A DNA stretch of 64,000 nt from Cobetia sp. L2A1 (GTDB lineage Bacteria > Pseudomonadota > Gammaproteobacteria > Pseudomonadales > Halomonadaceae): assembly GCF_009796845.1 (NCBI RefSeq), contig NZ_CP047025.1, forward strand, positions 992,001 to 1,056,000. The letters run 5' to 3'. How positions within the stretch are numbered: the stretch's first letter is position 1; every line of letters begins with the position of its first letter. A program made the translations under genes and the position numbers. The notes under the pieces are model-generated. The model was not told where the DNA came from. It worked only from the letters and a program-made list of their open reading frames with translations, and did not search any database. Below, piece after piece: positions 1-9,043 of this stretch.

Positions 1-138
1 ATTCATCCATCGCGCACCTGCGTGGTTCATGCTGTCCTCATACGAAGACTGGCAAACTGCGTTCGATTGTGGCCCCATGCGCCGAGCACGCGGAATGCGT
101 ATCATGGTCCGCGACCCTGACTCAAGGAATCGACTTCG

Positions 139-1386
139 ATGCTGCTGGATCGCTTACCCTTTCTTATTGGCCTGCGCTATACCCGCGCCAAGCGCCGTAA
201 TCACTTTATTTCGTTCATTTCTCTGACCTCGATGCTGGGCTTGTCGCTGGGCGTCGCTGTGCTGATTCTAGTGTTGTCGGTGATGAACGGTTTTGACCAC
301 GAATTGCGCACGCGTGTACTGGGTATGGTGCCCCATGTGCGTGTCGAAGCACGCGATAGTGTGACTGACTGGAAGACACTTGCCGGTCAGCTGCGTGAAA
401 AACCGCATGTGGTCGGTGCTGCCCCCTATATCGAGCAACAGGGCATGTTTACTGCCAGTGGCCGCAACAAGGGCGCACTGGTGACGGGGGTTGATCCGCA
501 AGCGGAAGATCAGGTCTCCATCATCAGTGACCACATGGTAAGTGGCTCACTCGCGGATCTGACACCCGGCAGTTGGGGTATCGTGATGGGAGAACTGCTG
601 GCGCGCAATCTTGGCGTTGGCATGGGGGATCGCGTCACGCTGTTGGTACCAGAAGCCTCCATCACGCCAGGCGGTATCTTCCCACGCCTCAAGCGCTTCA
701 CGGTGGCTGGTATCTTCAAGGTTGGCGCCGATGTAGATGCCAGTCTTGCCTATACCGATATCAGTGACATGGCCAAGCTGGCGCGCTTCAAGGAAGGCGA
801 TGTGCAGGGTATTCGCCTCAAGCTCGATGACCTGTTCAGCGCCGATCAGGTGACGCACGATATTGTCAGTCAGCTAGGGTCGCAATATCGCGGCATGGAT
901 TGGAAGCGCACACACGGCAACCTGTTCGCCGCCATCCAGATGGAGAAGAACATGATCGGCTTGCTGCTGATGGTGATCGTTGCCGTCGCGGCCTTCAACA
1001 TCGTCTCGACACTGGTGATGATGGTGACTGACAAGCATGCCGACATCGCGATACTGCGAACGTTAGGCGCGAAGCCCGGCACCATCATGGGTATCTTTAT
1101 CGTACAGGGGCTGACTATCGGGGTAATGGGCATCGTGATCGGCGCCATTGCCGGGGTGGCGCTGGCACTGAGCGTGTCTGACATCATTGCCTGGGTACAG
1201 GCGACGTTCGGCATCCAGTTCCTCGATCCGAATGTCTACTTCATCAGCTACCTGCCGTCGCGGCTCGAAGCAAGCGATATGGGTGTGATCCTGGGGTCTG
1301 CACTGGTACTCAGCTTCCTGTCGACGCTGTACCCGGCCTGGCGCGCCTCGCGCATCCAGCCAGCGGAGGTGCTGCGCTATGAGTAA
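139..1386 (+). CDS. lolC: Lipoprotein-releasing ABC transporter permease (LolC/LolE family)
   Basis: This inner-membrane permease extracts outer-membrane-destined lipoproteins from the inner membrane and passes them to LolA. The 415-residue protein has the LolC/E/MacB layout: one membrane segment at about residues 28-50, a large periplasmic domain to about 270, then three membrane segments (about 275-300, 315-345 and 375-395) ending in a conserved PAWRASRIQPAEVLRYE tail. The ATG follows an AAGGA sequence by about ten bases. It overlaps the first possible start of lolD by 8 bases, which shows an operon. No lolE follows lolD, so this may act as a homodimeric LolF-type permease, or a partner may lie upstream of the window. 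Confidence 0.93.
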   Translation: MLLDRLPFLIGLRYTRAKRRNHFISFISLTSMLGLSLGVAVLILVLSVMNGFDHELRTRVLGMVPHVRVEARDSVTDWKTLAGQLREKPHVVGAAPYIEQQGMFTASGRNKGALVTGVDPQAEDQVSIISDHMVSGSLADLTPGSWGIVMGELLARNLGVGMGDRVTLLVPEASITPGGIFPRLKRFTVAGIFKVGADVDASLAYTDISDMAKLARFKEGDVQGIRLKLDDLFSADQVTHDIVSQLGSQYRGMDWKRTHGNLFAAIQMEKNMIGLLLMVIVAVAAFNIVSTLVMMVTDKHADIAILRTLGAKPGTIMGIFIVQGLTIGVMGIVIGAIAGVALALSVSDIIAWVQATFGIQFLDPNVYFISYLPSRLEASDMGVILGSALVLSFLSTLYPAWRASRIQPAEVLRYE

Positions 1387-1441
1387 CTCCCCTTCGTCTT
1401 CTGACGTGTCACCCCGTTCTGATGTCATTGGAGAGATTGCC

Positions 1442-2149
1442 ATGTCCACGCCTGCTTCCGACCGTCCGCAGGGCGAGGTGATGCTGATCTGTGAAGGCCT
1501 GAGTCGCAGCTACGATGAAGGCCCGCAGAAAGTGCAGGTGCTGGAGAATCTGGAGCTGTGCGTGCGTGCCGGTGAGCGAGTCGCGGTCGTCGGCACCTCT
1601 GGCTCCGGCAAGACCACATTGCTCAATCTGCTCGGTGGGTTGGATCATCCGAGTCACGGTATCGTCAAGGTGGCGGGGCAGCGTCTCTCCACGCTGAACG
1701 AATCGGCGCTGGGCAGCTTCCGTAATCAGCACATCGGCTTCGTCTATCAGTTCCACCATCTGTTGGCGGAATTCAGCGCGGAAGAGAACGTGGCGATGCC
1801 GCTGATCATTCGCGGTCAGAAACGTGCAGAAGCCGCCATCAAGGCGCGCAAGCTGTTGGACCGAGTGGGCATGGGGTCGCGTGCCGACCACAAGCCCGGC
1901 GAGCTGTCGGGCGGTGAGCGTCAACGTGTTGCCATTGCACGAGCGCTGGTGACTGACCCGAGCCTGGTGTTGATGGATGAGCCGACCGGTAATCTGGATC
2001 AGACCACTGCTGCGCGCATTCTAGCGCTGATGGATGATATCGCGCGTGAGGCACAGGCGGCCTTTATCGTCGTCACCCATGACGTAGGCCTGGCAGCGCA
2101 CCAGCACCGTGTACTGCGTCTGGACGGCGGCAAGCTGTATGAAGACTGA
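1442..2149 (+). CDS. lolD: Lipoprotein-releasing ABC transporter ATP-binding protein LolD
   Basis: This cytoplasmic ATPase powers the Lol permease. The 235-residue form (E. coli LolD has 233) shows Walker A GTSGSGKTT at residues 51-59, the signature LSGGERQRVAIARAL, Walker B LVLMDEPTGNLD and a switch histidine in VVTHD. I prefer the ATG at 1442 because GGAGAG lies a few bases upstream and the family length fits. An in-frame ATG at 1379 overlaps the lolC stop and would add 21 Ser-rich residues. A strong terminator follows. Confidence 0.93.
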   Translation: MSTPASDRPQGEVMLICEGLSRSYDEGPQKVQVLENLELCVRAGERVAVVGTSGSGKTTLLNLLGGLDHPSHGIVKVAGQRLSTLNESALGSFRNQHIGFVYQFHHLLAEFSAEENVAMPLIIRGQKRAEAAIKARKLLDRVGMGSRADHKPGELSGGERQRVAIARALVTDPSLVLMDEPTGNLDQTTAARILALMDDIAREAQAAFIVVTHDVGLAAHQHRVLRLDGGKLYED

Positions 2150-2183
2150 GTCAATCCGCGGGTAGCGTTACCGCTGTGAGGCC

Positions 2184-2227
2184 AAACAAAATGCCCCACC
2201 ATCTTTCGATGGTGGGGCATTTTGTTT
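2184..2227. terminator. Bidirectional intrinsic terminator between lolD and the DUF2062 gene
   Basis: Perfect 20-base inverted repeat (2184-2203 and 2208-2227) around the loop TTTC. The GC core GCCCCACCATC is flanked by A-rich and T-rich arms, so it can stop transcription from lolD (+) and from the convergent gene at 2274-2837 (-). Confidence 0.9.
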
Positions 2228-2273
2228 GTGTGAAGACGGTGCGCGTCGACCAATCTATCGGTCGTCAGCAGTG

Positions 2274-2837
2274 TCAGGTTTTTGATTTCTCGCCTCGACG
2301 AGCCGCGACTCGCGCCTTGCGGCGACTGCGCCAACTGCGCACGACCTGATAACGCCACAGCAGCCGCACCAGCAGATTGCCGAGTACGGCGATCACGATG
2401 GCACTGACCAGCGAGCCGAGTGCCAATGCAGGAAGGATGTCTTCCAGCTGACTGGCAAACCAGGCCGTGGAGACTTGTTCTGGCATCACCCGCGCAGGGG
2501 TATCCAGCATCCAGGCACCCACGCGATAGGTCGCGTAGAAGACGACCGGCATGGTCAGCGGGTTGGTAATCCATACCAGGCCAACCGACAGCGCGAGGTT
2601 GCAGCGCAACGCCCAGGCACCAAAAGCTGCCAATACCATCTGGAATGGTATTGGCAAGAGTGCGCAGAACAGACCCACCATGAAGGCATTGGCCACGGTT
2701 CTCCGTGACAACGCCCATAGTGCGGGGTCGGCAATCAGGTGGTGCATGAAGCGAAGTGACTTCTTGCGCCTGAGAGCATCGGGTTCTGGCATGAACCGCT
2801 TGAGTAGACGACGAGGCATGGCTTGGCCATTTGGCAT
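2274..2837 (-). CDS. DUF2062 domain integral membrane protein
   Basis: This 187-residue protein matches the DUF2062 family: a basic N-terminus (about residues 1-45), a hydrophobic block with ALLPIPFQMVLAAFGAW and the family-type WITNPLTMPVVFYATYRVG segment, another membrane segment near residue 145-165, and a very basic C-terminal tail. No biochemical role is established for the family. It is often found beside comEC and lol genes in pseudomonads and relatives, as here. The start could also be the internal ATG at 2819, giving MPRRLLKRF. It is convergent with lolD and divergent from comEC. Confidence 0.85.
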   Translation of the reverse strand: MPNGQAMPRRLLKRFMPEPDALRRKKSLRFMHHLIADPALWALSRRTVANAFMVGLFCALLPIPFQMVLAAFGAWALRCNLALSVGLVWITNPLTMPVVFYATYRVGAWMLDTPARVMPEQVSTAWFASQLEDILPALALGSLVSAIVIAVLGNLLVRLLWRYQVVRSWRSRRKARVAARRGEKSKT

Positions 2838-2958
2838 TCAACGCCCGCCATTATCCATACATGACCGCAGGACTGCCATGCTGTGTGTGCAGTAAAGCGG
2901 CCCGTATTGCGCAACCAGCGCATTGTAATCCGGCTCCGAGCACAAGGAAGCGCCCGCC

Positions 2959-5943
2959 ATGCCTGATGGCACGCGGCATGTGTCACCTACTGATGCGGTG
3001 AACGACATGTCGGAAATCGTCGTGAACAGACCCTCCTGTTTGCCCCTGTTTCGGCTTTCGCCAGCACACCTGGTGCAATGGCTTGCTGGTCTGATGGTCG
3101 GCATCTGGCTGTCACGTCATGGTGAATGGGCCGCGGACTGGCAGTCGCGCTCACTGGAAGGTCTGATTCATGGAGCCTGGTTCAGTCCTGATCGATGGCT
3201 AACCGATAGCATGTTGCTGCCAGGTCTGATGCTGAGTTTCATGCTGCTTTTGCTGTTCAATACGGTAAAGCTCGATCCGGGAGATGCGTGTCAGCCTCCT
3301 CGGTGTTCGCGATTGCATAATGCTTTGAGGCGCAGTCGCCTGCATGGCATGCGAAGTCTTGGTGCGCTGTGGGTAGGCATCATGCTTGGGCTATTGAATC
3401 AGCCGTTGCTGATGCCAGAGGCACTGGCCCGTGAGCAGCTCTGGCTGGAAGGGCGTATTGAAGAGGCCAGCCGGTCAGCGCCTTCCCCCAGAGAATCAGC
3501 TCGTATGGTGCTGAAGGTGACAAGTTGTCAGCCTTTTATGCCCGTCAATATCAATGCTTCTGACACTCAGCGCTCAATAGCACCGGTGAGTGATGCAATG
3601 GAGCAGGCGAGTCATGGCTTCGCTTGTCAGCGTCTTGAAGGTCAGCGCGTTCAACTACGGCGTTATTGGCCGCGCAGTGGTGGAGATGATCACGTCCCCG
3701 GACGTTGGCAGATAGGTGAACACTGGCAATTAGTGGCACGTCTGGTGCCGGTAAGCGGAAACAGTAATCCCCATGAGCGAGACGCTTTCGACCGTGTCGG
3801 CTGGCTGTGGCGCGAAGGCCTGGTTGCGACAGGATATGTGCGACATGAAGCGCAAGCGCGACGACTATCACCGTCTCAAGGGTTGTCAGCTCTTCGTCTA
3901 GAGGCGGAACAGGCGCTATGGCAGCGTTGTGAAGGGAAGGTTGATCGCAGTATTGAGAGCGGTATAGAGAGGGACGACGAGATAGGCGTTGAGACAATCG
4001 AGTGGGCCACCAGCCCCTGTCGCTGGTTGGCTGCCCTGACGCTAGGCCGTGCTTCGGCGCTGACGCGTGAGGATTGGGACACACTCAATGCCACGGGTCT
4101 GACGCATCTGGCGGTGGTATCTGGCCTGCATGTGGGATTGATGGCCAGTCTGATGTTGCTGCTCGCTTTTGGTAGCCTGCGCCTTCTACGGCCTGCTGAC
4201 TGGCGTTTCAGCACAGCACCTTGGTGGCTGGCATTCTTGGCGGCCTGGAGCTTTGCGCTGCTCGCTGGACTGGCCCCGCCGGCATTGAGAGCTGCACTGA
4301 TGGCGAGTGTCGGGCTGTGGATGGCGAGTGGCCGCAGCGGCCTTGGCGTTTGGCAGGTATGGATGTTGGCCTTGATCACTGTATTGATACTGGACCCGTT
4401 GGCGCTGTGGCGGCCGGGCACCTGGCTATCATTTGTGGCAGTGGCTGTTCTGCTACTCGCGTGGCAAGGGCGAGCACGCCCTCGTGGCCTGCCGGGATGG
4501 TGCCACGCGACCTTGCGCAGCCAATGGCTGTTGTCGCTTGCGATGGGCGCGGCCCTGCTGATATGGCGTGGACAGCTATCACTGATCTCCTTGCCGATGA
4601 ACCTCATCATGGCGCCGCTAGTGACTCTGCTGGTGGTGCCACTCGGCATGCTGGGCTGGGCAGTGGCGGGAGTCGAGTCTCTATTGGCTTTGGGTGGTTT
4701 TATTTCTGACGGCGGCGCTGGGGCAGGCGGAGCGCTTTGGCAATGGCTGTCATATTGGCTTGCGCTAGGGATCGAGACGCTCGCCCCGTTAGCCGAAACA
4801 TATGGCATGTGGCCTTCTGGAAGCGGGTCGGCAGGGCTGGCAGAGACGTGGGTATTGACCGCGGCACTGATCGTGTTGTCATCAGCCTGGCTGGCAGGTG
4901 GAGTGCCGGGGCTCGATACGCAGGTGCAACGTGTCTGTGGTGGGGTGGCGGTTACCTGGGGGCTAGTACTTGGAGGCATGCTATTGATGTCTTCTTTCCT
5001 CGTTGACGTGAAAGTGCCACAACCTGACGCGTCACGCTCGTCGTATGATCCCGCGCTCAGTATTACAGTGCACGATGTCGGGCAGGGGCTGGCTATTTCG
5101 CTGAAGGTAGCTGCCAGCACGACAGAGGTATTGTCATCAATGGCTGCACCGGCATTGACGACACCGCTAGTCCCTCGCCTTTGGCACTATGACCTCGGCC
5201 CAGGCTCTACCTATGGTGCGCCGAGAATCGCCTCATTGCTGCCTGCAGCCCCAGTCGGCGGCGGCAAGCGGCAAGGTGTCATCGTCAGTCATGCCGACGG
5301 TGATCACGCAGGTGGTTTGTCGGCACTTGAAACTGACGATATTGCTGAGTTATGGGTGCCCGATCAACAGCGTGCACGGCTCTTGACTCAAGTTGGCCAA
5401 CTGATGGAAGTGCCACTCAAGTCCTGCGTGGCTGGGCGCGAGGTCTTGCTGAATCGAATTGACGGAAAGCCACTGACGATGGAAGTGCTGTGGCCGTCCA
5501 GGGAACTGAAAATACGGAATGCGAATGCCCATTCCTGCGTAGTGTTGATTCAGTACGGCGCGCGACCTTTGGCATTGTTGACGGGGGATATTCGTCAGCA
5601 GGAAGAGCGCAGGATTGTCGCGCAGCTGAGAAAGCGCCTCGCAGGGGGATCGCTACCGCTTCTGATCGTCGCGCACCACGGTAGTCGCAGCAGCAGTGAT
5701 GAGTCATGGCTGAAGGCGTTGTCGCCGCATCATGTGATCATCAGCGCTGGACGCTACAATGCGCACGGCCATCCACATGCAGACGTGGTGGTGCGTCTGG
5801 TCAATCACGCCGAGTGTCTTTGGCACACCGGACTGGATGGCGCTCTGCGTTGGGAGTGGTCGCCAATGGGTGAGCAGCTCGTTGCTGCCCGTGGGGCTGC
5901 TGGTATCAGTGCAGGGTGCCTTGGGGTAAAATCTGCTGATTGA
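2959..5943 (+). CDS. comEC: DNA internalization protein ComEC/Rec2
   Basis: Inner-membrane channel that passes single-stranded DNA into the cytoplasm during natural transformation. In the 994 residues there is an N-terminal hydrophobic and soluble region, the Competence domain with many membrane segments (the family-type THLAVVSGLHVG lies near residue 378), and a C-terminal metallo-beta-lactamase-like domain with HADGDHAGG and AHHGSRSSSDE. The start may instead be the ATG at 3007 (MSEIVVN). A competence channel alone does not prove transformability; no other com or pil assembly genes are in the window. Confidence 0.93.
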   Translation: MPDGTRHVSPTDAVNDMSEIVVNRPSCLPLFRLSPAHLVQWLAGLMVGIWLSRHGEWAADWQSRSLEGLIHGAWFSPDRWLTDSMLLPGLMLSFMLLLLFNTVKLDPGDACQPPRCSRLHNALRRSRLHGMRSLGALWVGIMLGLLNQPLLMPEALAREQLWLEGRIEEASRSAPSPRESARMVLKVTSCQPFMPVNINASDTQRSIAPVSDAMEQASHGFACQRLEGQRVQLRRYWPRSGGDDHVPGRWQIGEHWQLVARLVPVSGNSNPHERDAFDRVGWLWREGLVATGYVRHEAQARRLSPSQGLSALRLEAEQALWQRCEGKVDRSIESGIERDDEIGVETIEWATSPCRWLAALTLGRASALTREDWDTLNATGLTHLAVVSGLHVGLMASLMLLLAFGSLRLLRPADWRFSTAPWWLAFLAAWSFALLAGLAPPALRAALMASVGLWMASGRSGLGVWQVWMLALITVLILDPLALWRPGTWLSFVAVAVLLLAWQGRARPRGLPGWCHATLRSQWLLSLAMGAALLIWRGQLSLISLPMNLIMAPLVTLLVVPLGMLGWAVAGVESLLALGGFISDGGAGAGGALWQWLSYWLALGIETLAPLAETYGMWPSGSGSAGLAETWVLTAALIVLSSAWLAGGVPGLDTQVQRVCGGVAVTWGLVLGGMLLMSSFLVDVKVPQPDASRSSYDPALSITVHDVGQGLAISLKVAASTTEVLSSMAAPALTTPLVPRLWHYDLGPGSTYGAPRIASLLPAAPVGGGKRQGVIVSHADGDHAGGLSALETDDIAELWVPDQQRARLLTQVGQLMEVPLKSCVAGREVLLNRIDGKPLTMEVLWPSRELKIRNANAHSCVVLIQYGARPLALLTGDIRQQEERRIVAQLRKRLAGGSLPLLIVAHHGSRSSSDESWLKALSPHHVIISAGRYNAHGHPHADVVVRLVNHAECLWHTGLDGALRWEWSPMGEQLVAARGAAGISAGCLGVKSAD

Positions 5944-6061
5944 TCAGATGCATGGCGTTTTTATATCGCCAGCGTGGCAGGGATGACGCGCACGACTTCT
6001 GATGACGATAATAATGATTGCCTCCTGGTCAAAGAGGCATCGAGACCAAGGGAGAGGTCAC

Positions 6062-6844
6062 ATGCTGGAAGCCTTGTACGCAGGGGGAGTCTTGATGCTC
6101 CCGATTCTGGGATGCTCGGTCGTTGCACTGGCCATTATCCTTGAGCGCCTATGGACGCTACGCACGCGGCGGATTGCGCCGCGCGGGCTTGGGCAAAAAG
6201 TGTGTGAACTGATCAGCCAGGGGCAGGTCAATGTCTACTGGCTGGAGAGCCACTCTCCATTGGGTAACGTGCTGGCGGCGGGGCTGCGCAACGCGCGTCT
6301 CGGTAACGAACAGGTACGGGCGAGAATGCAGGAATCGGCTGTAGCTGTGATTCATGATATGGAGCGTTTCTTGAGTCCGCTGGGCACCATTGCTGCCATC
6401 ACGCCACTATTGGGGCTGCTGGGTACTGTAGTGGGAATGATCGATGTCTTTGCCGTGATTGTGGATGCTGGCAGTGCTGAACGCGCTCAGGAACTGGCTG
6501 GCGGTATATCTCAGGCGCTGGTTACCACTGCCGCAGGTTTGACCGTCGCGATTCCGGCGCTGATGTTCCATCGTTACTTTCAGCGTCGTGTTGAAGATAT
6601 TACCGTCAATATGGAAGAGCAGGCGGGGCAGGTAGTGGAATATATTTCACACCATCAGGGCGAGCTGGGTCTGGCCGAGAGCCACGATGGCATTGATCGT
6701 CGTAACGGTCAGGATCGTCGTGAAGCATCGCCAGGTGATATGCCTGCTTACATGCGCCGTGATGTAGATGACCCGTTTGGTGATGGGGCTCGCGACGGAC
6801 GGGGTGGTGGTGACAAGGGGGCAGGTATCGGGAGGCCATCATGA
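6062..6844 (+). CDS. MotA/TolQ/ExbB family proton channel protein
   Basis: Inner-membrane proton-channel subunit of an ExbB/TolQ-type motor. The 260-residue form starts at the ATG behind GGGAGAGGTCAC. It has a membrane segment at residues 8-28, a cytoplasmic loop, and two further segments with the family motif TPLLGLLGTVVGMIDVF near 115 and a second near 160. The tail is charged and Gly/Asp-rich. The 4-base overlap with the ExbD-like gene and the position before msbA match the pseudomonad order comEC-exbB-exbD-lpxK. Which TonB-like partner it serves is not visible. Confidence 0.9.
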   Translation: MLEALYAGGVLMLPILGCSVVALAIILERLWTLRTRRIAPRGLGQKVCELISQGQVNVYWLESHSPLGNVLAAGLRNARLGNEQVRARMQESAVAVIHDMERFLSPLGTIAAITPLLGLLGTVVGMIDVFAVIVDAGSAERAQELAGGISQALVTTAAGLTVAIPALMFHRYFQRRVEDITVNMEEQAGQVVEYISHHQGELGLAESHDGIDRRNGQDRREASPGDMPAYMRRDVDDPFGDGARDGRGGGDKGAGIGRPS

Positions 6845-7266
6845 GGTTCCCCAGGCGTCAGCGCGAGTCGGTGGAGGTCAACCTCACACCGCTGATCGAT
6901 GTGGTATTTCTGCTACTGATCTTCTTCATGGTATCGACCACCTTTGATACCCGGCGTGCACTGGATTTGATTCTGCCTCAATCGAGTCAGGCCAGTGCTG
7001 TTGAACAAGCCCCGCTGATCTTGAGTATCGCAGCGGGCGGAGACTTTACGCTCGGAGAGGAGTCTCTCGCCGAGTCTGAGCTAGGAACGCGTCTTGCCGA
7101 GTACAAGGACCAGGCTGATCGCTTCGGACTGATTCTCGAAGCCGATGGCCGCACCCCACATGCCAAGGTGGTGAAGGCGCTAGATGCCGCCGCCGCAGTG
7201 GGCATCACTCGAGTGCGCATCAGTACGCGTACCAGGACGGATATATCACCACCGGATGCCCCTTGA
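6841..7266 (+). CDS. ExbD/TolR family biopolymer transport protein
   Basis: Partner of the upstream ExbB-like protein. The 141-residue protein has a short basic cytoplasmic tail, one membrane segment containing the proton-relay motif NLTPLIDVVFLLLIFF (residues 15-30, with the essential Asp of the LIDVV segment) and a periplasmic domain. Its ATG overlaps the exbB-like stop as ATGA. The downstream msbA start lies 28 bases after its stop. Confidence 0.9.
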   Translation: MRFPRRQRESVEVNLTPLIDVVFLLLIFFMVSTTFDTRRALDLILPQSSQASAVEQAPLILSIAAGGDFTLGEESLAESELGTRLAEYKDQADRFGLILEADGRTPHAKVVKALDAAAAVGITRVRISTRTRTDISPPDAP

Positions 7267-7294
7267 GGGCACCGCCAAAGTCAATGGAGACCCC

Positions 7295-9043
7295 GTGAGT
7301 CGCGACTCCTCCTGGATTCATTACCGCCGCTTGCTCGGCTATGTTCGCCCGTACTGGAAGATGTTTCTGGCTGCGATTGTGGGCTATGTCATCTACGGTG
7401 CCTCTAGTACAGCACTTGCCGAGATGATGAAGCGTCTGATCGACGGCATTCAGAATCCCGATGCCCAGTTCAGGCTGTTTCTACCGCTGTTCGTGATCGG
7501 CATGTTCGCGGTGCGCGGGGTCGGCACCTTCCTGGGCACCTATTGCATGAGCGATGTGGCGCGTAACGTGGTGCATAACCTGCGCACTACCGTGTTCAAT
7601 CACATGCTGCATCTGCCGGGACGTTACTTTGACGAGAACTCCATCGGCCATTTGATCACCCGCGTGACCTACCACGTCGAGCAGATCACCGGCGCTGCCA
7701 CCAAGGCGCTGACCATCATCATGCGCGAAGGCTTCTTCGTGCTGGGATTGCTCAGCTATCTGCTGTGGACCAACTGGAAGTTGACGCTGGTCTTCATCGC
7801 GGTCACGCCGCTGATTGGCTGGGTAGTCAGCTACGCCAGCAAGCGCTTCCGCACGCTGTCCAAACGTATTCAGGGGTCCATGGGTGAAGTGACCCATGTC
7901 GCCTCTGAAGCCTTGTCTGGTCATCGTGTCGTGCGCACGCATGGTGCTGAGGATTTTGAGAAAGCGCGTTTTGCCGCGGTCAGTGAGTACAATCGCGAGC
8001 AGAAAATGAAAGAAGCCCTGACCAAGGCGACAGCCACACCTGTGATCCAGCTGCTGATTGCTATCGCACTGGCCACGTTGGTATGGCTGGCCATGGCGCC
8101 GGAGCTGATGGCAGGCATGACGGCAGGTGAGTTTGTCGGCTTCATCACGGCCGCCTCGATGATGGCGAAGCCGGTGCGCCAGCTTACCGAAGTGAATGGT
8201 GAGATCCAGAAAGGCATGGCGGCATCTGAAGAGCTGTTCAGCCTGCTCGACACACCCGCTGAACCAGATAATGGCAAGTTGCTGCCTGACGGACGACTGA
8301 CCGGTCGCGTACGCTTCGATAATGTGTATTTCCGCTACGCTGCGCATCAACCGGATGTGCTCAAAGGGATTGATTTGGAAGTGGAACCAGGCCAGATGGT
8401 GGCGATTGTCGGGCGCTCCGGCTCCGGCAAGTCGACGCTGATGAGTCTGTTGCCACGCTTTTACGCGCCAACCGAAGGGCGCATTCTGATTGATGATGTA
8501 GCGATTGAGGACTATCAGCTGCGCCCGATGCGTCAGCAGATTGCGTTGGTCTCGCAAAATGTCACGCTGTTCAATACCAATATCACTGCCAACATCGCCT
8601 ACGGTTCGGGCGAGGTGGATGTCGAACGGGTTGAGCAGGCGGCGCGTGCGGCTTACGCACATGAGTTCATCGAGCGCATGAGCGAGGGTTACGACACTAT
8701 CGTTGGCGACAACGGCGTGATGCTTTCCGGTGGTCAACGACAGCGTATCGCGATTGCGCGTGCCATCTACAAGGATTCGCCGATTCTGGTGTTGGATGAA
8801 GCGACCTCGGCGCTGGATACCGAGTCCGAGCGTTACATTCAGCGTGCGCTGGAAGAAGTGTGTCAGGGCCGAACTACCTTCGTGATCGCTCACCGTCTGT
8901 CCACCATCGAGAAGGCTGATCGTATCCTCGTGATGGATGATGGCGAGATCATCGAAGATGGCACCCATGAGGAGCTGATTCAGCAGGAGGGCGCTTATGC
9001 TGCCCTGCATCGGATCCAGTTCCGGGAGCCAGTCGACGCATGA
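7295..9043 (+). CDS. msbA: Lipid A export ATP-binding/permease protein MsbA
   Basis: Flips lipid A-core across the inner membrane. I place the start at GTG 7295 because GGAGA lies just before it and the product is then 582 residues, exactly the E. coli length; an ATG at 7184 inside the exbD-like gene would add 37 unrelated residues. The six-helix permease half is followed by an ATPase with Walker A GRSGSGKST, signature LSGGQRQRIAIARA, Walker B ILVLDEATSALD and the switch sequence VIAHRLSTIE. It overlaps lpxK by 4 bases. Confidence 0.95.
   Translation: MSRDSSWIHYRRLLGYVRPYWKMFLAAIVGYVIYGASSTALAEMMKRLIDGIQNPDAQFRLFLPLFVIGMFAVRGVGTFLGTYCMSDVARNVVHNLRTTVFNHMLHLPGRYFDENSIGHLITRVTYHVEQITGAATKALTIIMREGFFVLGLLSYLLWTNWKLTLVFIAVTPLIGWVVSYASKRFRTLSKRIQGSMGEVTHVASEALSGHRVVRTHGAEDFEKARFAAVSEYNREQKMKEALTKATATPVIQLLIAIALATLVWLAMAPELMAGMTAGEFVGFITAASMMAKPVRQLTEVNGEIQKGMAASEELFSLLDTPAEPDNGKLLPDGRLTGRVRFDNVYFRYAAHQPDVLKGIDLEVEPGQMVAIVGRSGSGKSTLMSLLPRFYAPTEGRILIDDVAIEDYQLRPMRQQIALVSQNVTLFNTNITANIAYGSGEVDVERVEQAARAAYAHEFIERMSEGYDTIVGDNGVMLSGGQRQRIAIARAIYKDSPILVLDEATSALDTESERYIQRALEEVCQGRTTFVIAHRLSTIEKADRILVMDDGEIIEDGTHEELIQQEGAYAALHRIQFREPVDA

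Noticed and set aside
3876..5120. 414-codon minus-strand frame over comEC
   Set aside because: Ser/Pro/Ala-rich antisense shadow of a certain gene with no motifs.
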